DNA from: Prevotella sp.
GTDB lineage: Bacteria > Bacteroidota > Bacteroidia > Bacteroidales > Bacteroidaceae
Direction: 5' to 3'
Assembly: GCA_022778905.1 (NCBI GenBank)
Contig: JALFRV010000230.1
Coordinates: 1-34,161, forward strand
DNA: 34,161 bases
The notes beneath the pieces were generated by a model that saw only the letters and a program-made list of their open reading frames with translations, did not search any database and was not told the origin of the DNA. Both the position numbers and the translations under genes were made by a program. This document shows, piece by piece, positions 1 to 7,638 of this stretch (position 1 is its first letter; every line of letters begins with the position of its first letter).

Positions 1-2394
1 CGGACAGATCAGAGTGCCATCGCAATGGTGCGCGAATCGTCCCAGGTGCTTAACGTGATGAGTCAGCAGGCCCTTCAGCTTTCCCCGGACGTGAACGTGG
101 CCAGTGCCTTGCAGCGTGTGTCGGGCGTAACCATGGAGAACGACGCGGCCGGAGAGGCTGCCTATGCCGTGCTCCGCGGCATGGACAAGCGCTATAACTA
201 TACGTTGATCAACAGCATCAAGATCCCCAGTCCCGACGACAAGAACCGTTACATTCCCCTGAACCTTTTTCCTTCGGATCTCATGGACCGCATAGTGGTG
301 TCGAAGTCCCTCACGGCCGACATGGAAGGTGACGCGGCAGGAGGCGTGGTAGACATGCAGATGAAGGACGCCCCGGGGCAGTTCGTGCTTCAGGCCAATG
401 CTGCCGTGGGTGCGGGCGACTTTTTCATGGGCGGCAGGGACTATCTGACCACCGACCGGAGCAACACGACGGCCAAGGCGCCCTATGAACGCATGGGAAG
501 CGAATACAAGGCCACGATGCAGGATTTCGCGTCGGGCGCAGCCCGCGTGAGCCGACATGCCATGCCCGCTCCGAACATATTGGCCGGTCTGGCGGCCGGC
601 AACCGATACCTGGACAAGCGGCTCGGACTGCTCGTTGCAAGCAGTCTGCAGAACGTCTTCCGTGGTTCGGAGCGCACACTCAACACGCCGACCATGCCGT
701 TTGGCGAACAAGCCGAGGTCATCTCGAAGATGCAGAGCCGTGACTACTCATTCCATGACCTCACCATAGGCCTCCATGCGAAGGCCGACCTCACGTTGGG
801 CAGCCACAAGTTCGAGTGGTACAACATGCTGATGCATAAAAAGGAGGACGGCGTCCGATACAGCCGGGTCATCACGACCGACTTCGGCTACGAGCCGGAC
901 AAGGGGCTTTTCACCCGCGATGACGAGATCCGCAGCAACACGCAGACCCAGACGATCTTCGCGTCTCATCTGAAAGGCACCCACAGATTGGGCCAACGTC
1001 TCACCGTCGACTGGTCTGGCATCTTCTCGGAAGCCCGCGAAAAGGATCCCGACCGTGCCTACATCGGAATCAAGAACAGCTATGCGGACAACCAGCTGGC
1101 CAAGACCGTGGCCAACGCCATGGAACGCCGCTTCCAGCACAACAATGACCGCGACTGGGCTGGATATGTGAACGCAAGCTACGAAACGCCCTTCCGGCTT
1201 GCCGATGCGACATGGAAGGCTGGCGCGATGTACCGCAAGAAGAAACGCGAAAACCGCTATTACTCCTACCAGTTCAATCCCTTGGACATCTCGGCGACCC
1301 TTGACGGCAACGGATATGAGGCCTATGACGGCATCGAATGGTACTGCCGCACGCCCTATGCGCAGGCCTCGCAGCTCAATTACGACTCGAAGGAGCACAT
1401 CGGAGCCGTCTACGGCATGATGAAACTCGCCGGCAGCTGGGGCGAGTTGGTGGCCGGCATGCGCGCGGAGCACACCAATCAGATCTACACCATGCTCCAG
1501 CGGTTCCGCGGCATGGGATCCGTGGGCGAGCAGAGCTATTGGGACTGGCTGCCCTCCGCGGCCCTGAAATGGGCGATGAACCGGCAGATGAACGTCAGAC
1601 TGAGCTATTACAAGAGCATCAACCGGCCGGGATTCTATGAGATCGTGCCCTATCAGGTCATCGGGGAAGACTATATCGAGAAGGGTAATCCCGACCTCCG
1701 GCGCGCCCGCATCGACAATATCGACCTGCGATGGGAATGGTTTCCGTCGGCCAATGAGCAGTTTCTCGTCGGCGTATTCTACAAATATCTGAAGGATCCC
1801 ATCGAAATGACCTTCGCCACCGATACCCGCCAGACCAACAACAGCTTCTACATGCCGCAGAACTTAGGCAATGCGAAGAACTTCGGCGTGGAGTTCGACG
1901 TGATCAAATACATCCGCCACTTCGGCCTGAAAGCCAATTACACCTACACGCACTCGGCGATCACGACCGGCAAAAGGCAGTTCAAGCCCGGCAGCTCGGA
2001 TGTGGAGCTTGTCAGTCAGACACGCCCTTTGGTCAACCAGGCCCCACACACGGCCAACCTCTCGCTGCTCTACAAGGACACGGAGCATGGCTGGAACCTC
2101 CAGTTGGCATCCGCCTACACGGGCAACCGGCTCGTCCTCGTCTCGCCATTCAAGGATGCCGACGAATGGGAACGCCATTTGGTGACGCTCGATCTGAGCG
2201 GAGAGAAGAAGCTGAAAGGAGGATGGTCGGTCTTCGTCAAGGCCAACAACCTCACCGATGCCAAGCGGGAGCACTATCTGAAGACCGTCAATGACTACAA
2301 CTTCCAGTTTCCCGGACAGCGCACGGACCGCACGGTCACGCGTACCTATAAGTTCGGACGCACCTTCCTCATCGGAGCACGGATCAGCCTGTAA
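1..2394 (+). CDS. TonB-dependent outer-membrane receptor (5' end lies outside the window)
   Basis: Reading frame is open from base 1. Plug-like region 'VNVASALQRVSGVTMEN..YAVLRGMDKRYNYTLINSIKIPSPD..DLMDRIVVSKSLTADMEGDAAGGVVDMQMKDAP', long beta-barrel-like sequence, C-terminal 'FGRTFLIGARISL'. Confidence 0.9.
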   Translation, partial: RTDQSAIAMVRESSQVLNVMSQQALQLSPDVNVASALQRVSGVTMENDAAGEAAYAVLRGMDKRYNYTLINSIKIPSPDDKNRYIPLNLFPSDLMDRIVVSKSLTADMEGDAAGGVVDMQMKDAPGQFVLQANAAVGAGDFFMGGRDYLTTDRSNTTAKAPYERMGSEYKATMQDFASGAARVSRHAMPAPNILAGLAAGNRYLDKRLGLLVASSLQNVFRGSERTLNTPTMPFGEQAEVISKMQSRDYSFHDLTIGLHAKADLTLGSHKFEWYNMLMHKKEDGVRYSRVITTDFGYEPDKGLFTRDDEIRSNTQTQTIFASHLKGTHRLGQRLTVDWSGIFSEAREKDPDRAYIGIKNSYADNQLAKTVANAMERRFQHNNDRDWAGYVNASYETPFRLADATWKAGAMYRKKKRENRYYSYQFNPLDISATLDGNGYEAYDGIEWYCRTPYAQASQLNYDSKEHIGAVYGMMKLAGSWGELVAGMRAEHTNQIYTMLQRFRGMGSVGEQSYWDWLPSAALKWAMNRQMNVRLSYYKSINRPGFYEIVPYQVIGEDYIEKGNPDLRRARIDNIDLRWEWFPSANEQFLVGVFYKYLKDPIEMTFATDTRQTNNSFYMPQNLGNAKNFGVEFDVIKYIRHFGLKANYTYTHSAITTGKRQFKPGSSDVELVSQTRPLVNQAPHTANLSLLYKDTEHGWNLQLASAYTGNRLVLVSPFKDADEWERHLVTLDLSGEKKLKGGWSVFVKANNLTDAKREHYLKTVNDYNFQFPGQRTDRTVTRTYKFGRTFLIGARISL

Positions 2395-2449
2395 GATCAT
2401 CTGATGACCGCAAGAAGAAACATCAAAACAACGAATACAACAGAACAAG

Positions 2450-3835
2450 ATGAAAAAGAAATCAGCCGTTGCCGCCCTGATAGGGCTGACTGTTCTCACG
2501 GCATTGCCCGCATGCGAGAACGACAACATCAATCCTTACGACTATGCCGGATCCACAGAGGAGACCCAAAACCAAGGCTCGCGCGAGGTCGTCACGACGC
2601 TGCTGGCCGAATACCCCATCGGTTCGTTGGTGTGGAGCCATGACACGACGCTCAACGAGTCGGTGGAGATACCCGCAGGAACATCCCTTTACATCGAGCC
2701 GGGTGTCACCGTCACCTGCGCCTCGGGTGCCAAGGTGCCCGTGGAGATCGTCGTCTTAGGCAATCTCTACTGCTTGGGGACCGCCGCGAAGCCTGTCACG
2801 TTCACGTCTGACAAGAAGGAACCGGCGGCCTGGGGAGGCATCATCTGCGGCTACAACTCGAGTGAGGTGGTGCTCAGTCATGTCGACATCGCCTATGCGG
2901 GTGCCACGCCGACCGAGTCGTCAGTCTCTTTCCAGAACAAGCTCTTCAAGACCGAAATCGACGGAGGCGTGCCCGCGTTCCACTTCTGCAATCCTTCGGG
3001 GAAGTTTGTCATCGCAAACAGCTTCTTCCATGACAACTACAACGACCAGACTTACTTCACGGGAGGCAACGGGGTGATCTCCGGCAACGTCTTCGCCGAC
3101 AGCGGCAACGCGGCCGACGGCGGTGAAGCGATCAACGTCAAGTCGGGCTGCCGGTTGGACATCGCCTACAACCTGATCTACAATGCGTGCACCAACGCCT
3201 TCAAACTCTCCAATGCCGGCACCAGCGAAGTGATGCCGTCGACCGAGATCAGGGTCTTCAACAACACGATGGTCGACTGCGGATGGCGCCGCTCGAAAAA
3301 CAAGAAGGGCGGATCGATCTGGTTAGAGAAAGGCATATTTCCCAAGTTTGTCAACAACCTTGTCTATGACTGCCGCTATGGCATGAAGCAACCCAAGGCC
3401 GATGGAGCCGACACCGACAAGAGCATCGTGACGCCCAACTACTACTTCGCCTCGACTGCCGCAGGCGTGGAGCAGATGAGTGCCGCGGCCGACCTGATCA
3501 TGTTCTACGACAGCGACCCGCGCAGCAAGACGCCGGGCGACCGGAATCCCGCCTTCGTGCGCTTCGCGCAGAATCCGAAGATGGACATCAACTGCCAGGT
3601 GGACGATCCCGCACAGGGTGCTCCGCTGCCCTTCTCAAAAGACTGGGACTTCCATCTGCAGCCGGGATCACCCGCCATCGGGGGAGGCGCAGGCTCCATC
3701 GACCGCCTCTTCCCCAACGGACTGGCCTTCTTCGGCATGAAGAAAGTCAACTTCATCGACAGCACCAACGACCAGAACTATTATTTCACGGCTCCCTCGC
3801 TGAGCGCCTTCTACGGTGCCTGCGGCAGCCGGTAA
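2450..3835 (+). CDS. Right-handed parallel beta-helix lipoprotein
   Basis: Signal peptide with lipobox LPAC followed by acidic residues (CENDN); 'IPAGTSLYIEPGVTVTC' and repeated beta-strand turns typical of parallel beta-helix proteins. 55 nt after the receptor stop. Confidence 0.75.
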   Translation: MKKKSAVAALIGLTVLTALPACENDNINPYDYAGSTEETQNQGSREVVTTLLAEYPIGSLVWSHDTTLNESVEIPAGTSLYIEPGVTVTCASGAKVPVEIVVLGNLYCLGTAAKPVTFTSDKKEPAAWGGIICGYNSSEVVLSHVDIAYAGATPTESSVSFQNKLFKTEIDGGVPAFHFCNPSGKFVIANSFFHDNYNDQTYFTGGNGVISGNVFADSGNAADGGEAINVKSGCRLDIAYNLIYNACTNAFKLSNAGTSEVMPSTEIRVFNNTMVDCGWRRSKNKKGGSIWLEKGIFPKFVNNLVYDCRYGMKQPKADGADTDKSIVTPNYYFASTAAGVEQMSAAADLIMFYDSDPRSKTPGDRNPAFVRFAQNPKMDINCQVDDPAQGAPLPFSKDWDFHLQPGSPAIGGGAGSIDRLFPNGLAFFGMKKVNFIDSTNDQNYYFTAPSLSAFYGACGSR

Positions 3836-3904
3836 CCATCCGGCGGATGCCTGCCGACAGCGCCCGAAAGGCAGTCGACGGCATGCGCTCCAAACGACAG
3901 AAAG

Positions 3905-4852
3905 ATGAAAAAGAACATATCCTATCTCCTGCTTGTGCTGGCCCTCCTGCTGGCACCGCAGATGACGCAGGGGCAGCAAAGCGCCCAGTGGGCCGGACTG
4001 CAGAGCGATCTCAACCTCTTCTGGTGCAACGACATGGGCCGCAACGGCTACTACGACCAGCGCCCGATAGCCTCCGTCATGGGCGAAATGGCCGAAGCCA
4101 TCGGCCCCGAAGCCATCATCGCGGCCGGCGACGTGCACCATTTCAACGGCGTCGCATCGGTCAACGACCCGCTCTGGACCACTAACTTCGAGCTGATCTA
4201 CAGCCATCCGGAGCTGATGGAGAGCTGGTATCCGATCCTCGGCAATCATGAATACCGCGGCAACACGCAGGCCGTGCTCGACTATGCACACGTCAGCCGG
4301 CGCTGGGTGATGCCCGGACGCTATTACACCCGTGTGTTCAGCGGAGACAGCTGCACGGTCCGCGTGGTCTTCATTGACACCACGCCGCTCATAGACAAAT
4401 ACCGCAACGACTCCACAGACTATCCCGACGCCTGCCGGCAGTCGCGGGAGGACCAGCTGAAGTGGATAGACGGCGTGCTCAGAAACGCACGCGAAGACTG
4501 GATCATATGCATCGGCCACCACCCCATCTATGCCTGCACGACGAAATCAGACACAGAAAGGACCGACATGCAGCGCTACCTGCTGCCCGTGCTGCAGCGT
4601 TACCACAACGTGGCCGTCTACGGTTGCGGCCACATCCACAACTTCCAGCACATCCGGATGCCCAAGGACGGCATCGACTATTGGGTCAACAGCGCCGCGT
4701 CATTGTCCCGCAAGGTGAAGCCGACAACAGGGACCCAGTGGTGCGACGACGCTTCCGGATTTACGGTCATCGCGGCCGGCAAGCACCGCCTGGCTCTCCA
4801 TGCCATCGACAAGGACGGTCGCGTGATCCATTCGATCGTCCGCACCAAGTAG
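3905..4852 (+). CDS. Secreted metallophosphoesterase, tartrate-resistant acid phosphatase (TRAP)-like
   Basis: Signal peptide; motifs NDMG, AAGDVHH, GNHEY, IGHHP, GHIH in the order of calcineurin-like/purple acid phosphatases; GD..FNGV..VND...FE..YS.PEL...WYPILGNHE resembles animal TRAP. Confidence 0.85.
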   Translation: MKKNISYLLLVLALLLAPQMTQGQQSAQWAGLQSDLNLFWCNDMGRNGYYDQRPIASVMGEMAEAIGPEAIIAAGDVHHFNGVASVNDPLWTTNFELIYSHPELMESWYPILGNHEYRGNTQAVLDYAHVSRRWVMPGRYYTRVFSGDSCTVRVVFIDTTPLIDKYRNDSTDYPDACRQSREDQLKWIDGVLRNAREDWIICIGHHPIYACTTKSDTERTDMQRYLLPVLQRYHNVAVYGCGHIHNFQHIRMPKDGIDYWVNSAASLSRKVKPTTGTQWCDDASGFTVIAAGKHRLALHAIDKDGRVIHSIVRTK

Positions 4853-4922
4853 ACGGAACCAGTTCTGAAACTACGAAAGACACCGTTTCGGACGACTGAC
4901 ATTCAGTCTTCCACCCACGTCA

Positions 4923-4949
4923 GAAAAGTCCCTCTGCAAGGGACTTTTC
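4923..4949 (+). terminator. Intrinsic-terminator-like hairpin downstream of the phosphatase
   Basis: GAAAAGTCCCT-ctgca-AGGGACTTTTC: perfect 11-bp stem, 5-nt loop, TTTT in the 3' arm, 70 nt after the stop. Confidence 0.75.
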
Positions 4950-4955
4950 GCATGC

Positions 4956-5048
4956 CTCGCGCAGAGCTATGCTTTCGGCGCCCGAAAGCTATCATATGGG
5001 CGGCCAAGAGCTATGCTTTCGGGCGCCGAAAGCATAGCTCCGCGCAGA
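4956..5048. repeat. Composite palindromic intergenic element, copy 1
   Basis: CGCGCAGAGCTATGCTTTCGGCGCCCGAAAGCTATCATATGGGCGGCCAAGAGCTATGCTTTCGGGCGCCGAAAGCATAGCTC; includes a perfect 15-bp-arm palindrome (5008-5022/5026-5040). Related copies at ~21494-21630, ~29719-29837 and, diverged, ~18109-18170. Confidence 0.8.
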
Positions 5049-5212
5049 CCAGAGAAATCATCCGTAAAATCCACCCCAAAAACCTCCCGTTCGAGGGAGC
5101 GTCATTTCGTATCTGAACACCCCCTCAATCAGCTTTCCACAACAAAATGCAGAGGCGGATCTTGTGCCTGTCCGCAGGAGCCGAGCCATCCATGCCCACC
5201 CCCCATTCCCTT

Positions 5213-5243
5213 CGTAGGGGCGGATCTGCGTATCCGCCCGCAA
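5213..5243 (+). repeat. GC-rich hairpin repeat CGTAGGGGCGGATCTGCGTATCCGCCCGCAA, copy 1
   Basis: 31-nt unit; exact inverted copy at 5435-5465 and one-mismatch copy at 29457-29487; internal stem GGGCGGAT/ATCCGCCC. Confidence 0.85.
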
Positions 5244-5434
5244 AGAGCGGAATCTATCAACCAACCGTCCGGACGAATGCCATAAACCGCAAATGATGCC
5301 CATTCCGCAGATGGAAATGTTCACAATGATGATCGCATGGGCGAAACCTGACATTGGCGAATGGTAAATTGCGTGTGGGAACTTGGCCCATTGCAGGCGG
5401 GCATTCGGCCCTTGTCTTTATCCCGATGGGCCCA

Positions 5435-5465
5435 TTGCGGGCGGATACGCAGATCCGCCCCTACG
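5435..5465 (-). repeat. GC-rich hairpin repeat, copy 2 (inverted)
   Basis: TTGCGGGCGGATACGCAGATCCGCCCCTACG, exact reverse complement of 5213-5243. Confidence 0.85.
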
Positions 5466-5582
5466 GAGGGAATGTTGTTTGCCGGGGCTCGCTCCGCCAA
5501 TCAAGACCTTGCCATTGACGCATGCGCCATCAGCTCCCTCTCTCTACCGGGATGACCGGGGGGGCACTCCGGCCCCGACGGA

Positions 5583-7586
5583 TCAGCGCACCATCTTTCC
5601 CACCCGAAGCTTATCGCCCGAGAGATCGACCTCAAAGAGGTGGGGAACACGCACTTTGCGCGCGCCGACCTGCTCGTTATGACGGTGGACGGACATCATC
5701 CAGCGGCCGTCCAACGTGCGGAAGAGCATGCCATGACCGAAGTCGGGCGGCGTGACAGGCTTCTTCTCCTGAATCCACGGACCGTCCAAAGTGCCGCTCT
5801 TGCTGTAGGCCACTCCCTGCGTATATTTGTCATAGACCCAGCTGGACCAGATCATGCCGAGCCGGCCGGTGCCGGTACGGAAGAGGAAAGGCCCGTCAGT
5901 GACCTGATTGGCACCGTGCGGGCCGGCTTCGGATGGATTGCCGGACCGGTTCCAGGGACTGTCGAAGGCATGGAAGAGCACCGTCGGCTCGCCCACTGTG
6001 CCGCTCAGATCGGGTTTCAGCCGGATCTTCTCGATCGTCCCGTTGCCGTTTTCGAGCCATTCGCCGCAATAGACCATGTAGGGCTGGCCGTCGCTGTCGA
6101 CCCAGAACGTGCCGTCCAGCGTGGGCCGATCAATGGGGAGATAGATCGGATCAGCCATCGGACGGTAGGGGCCGTAGGGCTTTTCGCCGACGAGAACGTG
6201 GCTGGCCCGACGTTCCACGCGATGGCCGCGGAACTCGCGCATCAGGATGCCACGGTTGGTGAATGTGGCGAAATAGTAATACTTGCCGTTGTAGCGGTGC
6301 AGCTCGGCGGCCCATATCATCGGGTGACGGCCCATCCATGAGTAGGGATCGGTATCGGTCACGTCGTAGGGGCCGGTCCACATGGCAAGATCGCGGCTCA
6401 TGTACAGCTGTCCGCCAGTGCCCGTGAGATAGTACGTCTGCGTCGCGGAGTCGGCGAGAATGGCGGGATCGCTCATGACGATTGAGTCCAAAGGCACCGT
6501 CCGCACATAGGGTGCTGTCCGCTTAGGACGTTCCTTCCAATAGCGCTCCAAGCGGTCGGCCTCAGCCCGGGTGAGCTGTATCACGGCCCCATGCTTGGGC
6601 GACTGGAAGTTGAGGGCACGCATGACGCCCTCGTTGAAGTGGCCTGCCGGGGTGAATGTCTTGAAGTCTGTGGTCTCCATGAAGCCGAAGTTGTGGGGGC
6701 GGATGCTGTAGATGTCATACATGAGCACCCACTTCTCTTCGCCGATCCGCTTCCAGACGTTCGGCGCCTCGCATCCTGTCCGCTCTGCGTCGATCTGCCC
6801 CGGCTGGTACTGATAACCGCCGTTGATGCGGTCGGAGAAGGCAATGCGGATGCCGCCCGGATTCTCCTGTGCCACATAGGTCATGGCATAGCGCCCGTCG
6901 GGAAGCGGAGTGATGTCGGCATCGAGCACCTGGATCTTCGGGTCGGGAAACTCGAAGAGCAGCCGGGGCACCGTGGTGAGCGTCGTGAAGGCTTCATCGG
7001 CATAGGCGTAATAGAGATGGGTGCGGCTGTCCGAGCCGTCTTTGCCGGTCGGGCGGATGGTGAAATAGACCATCATCCGGCGCATCTGCGGATCGTAGAT
7101 CACTTCCGGCGCCCACGCGCATCCCAAGTCGCCGAAGGCCTCGGGAAACAGCCGGTCGATGCGGACCACGTGATGGGTCCAGTGGATGAGATCATCCGAG
7201 CGCATGAGCACGATGCCGCGGTTGTTGCCCCAGTCGTATTTGTCGGGCCGTTCCCATCGTGTCGTGCGGAAACCTTTATCCTTTCCGAAGATGTGAAGAT
7301 CGGTCAGCACCATGTAGAACGCACCGTCGGGACCGCGACAGACATGCGGATCGCGGATGCCATGCTGCTCGGAGATGGTGTCCCCGGCAATGACGGGCAG
7401 TCCGTCGTTGACGGACGTGAAGTTGTAACCATCACGGCTGACGGCCATGTGGAGGCTGTGGGTGGCGTCGGAGAAGTAGACCATCAGGTAGGCCTGCATC
7501 TCCTGCCCCGTGGGAATGGTTGCTGCGAGGGCGCTGCCCGTGGAGAGCAGCAGCAGGAGCAGCATGTTTTTTACGCTTTTCATCAT
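5583..7586 (-). CDS. Secreted glycoside hydrolase with two GH43-type five-bladed propeller domains
   Basis: Signal peptide; domain 1 'HGIRDPHVCRGPDGAFYMVLTDL..CAWAPEVIYD..GCEAPNVWK'; domain 2 'MSDPAILADSATQTYYLTGTGG..YSWMGRHPMIWAAELHRYNGKYYYFATF..GPHGANQVTDGPFLF'. Confidence 0.85.
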   Translation of the reverse strand: MMKSVKNMLLLLLLSTGSALAATIPTGQEMQAYLMVYFSDATHSLHMAVSRDGYNFTSVNDGLPVIAGDTISEQHGIRDPHVCRGPDGAFYMVLTDLHIFGKDKGFRTTRWERPDKYDWGNNRGIVLMRSDDLIHWTHHVVRIDRLFPEAFGDLGCAWAPEVIYDPQMRRMMVYFTIRPTGKDGSDSRTHLYYAYADEAFTTLTTVPRLLFEFPDPKIQVLDADITPLPDGRYAMTYVAQENPGGIRIAFSDRINGGYQYQPGQIDAERTGCEAPNVWKRIGEEKWVLMYDIYSIRPHNFGFMETTDFKTFTPAGHFNEGVMRALNFQSPKHGAVIQLTRAEADRLERYWKERPKRTAPYVRTVPLDSIVMSDPAILADSATQTYYLTGTGGQLYMSRDLAMWTGPYDVTDTDPYSWMGRHPMIWAAELHRYNGKYYYFATFTNRGILMREFRGHRVERRASHVLVGEKPYGPYRPMADPIYLPIDRPTLDGTFWVDSDGQPYMVYCGEWLENGNGTIEKIRLKPDLSGTVGEPTVLFHAFDSPWNRSGNPSEAGPHGANQVTDGPFLFRTGTGRLGMIWSSWVYDKYTQGVAYSKSGTLDGPWIQEKKPVTPPDFGHGMLFRTLDGRWMMSVHRHNEQVGARKVRVPHLFEVDLSGDKLRVGKMVR

Positions 7587-7638
7587 CGTAGTCGTTTAGT
7601 CCGTGATCCGTTCCCGCCGGACGGTCAGCCGTTTGCGG

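Noticed and set aside
4956-5048. CRISPR-like array
   Set aside because: Repeats are few, palindromic, of unequal spacing and dispersed between loci; no cas genes or regular spacers.
5013-5555. Small ORFs (90 aa, 64 aa, 98 aa) in the 5.0-5.6 kb intergenic region
   Set aside because: Composed of the palindromic and GGGCGGAT repeats; no protein-like features.
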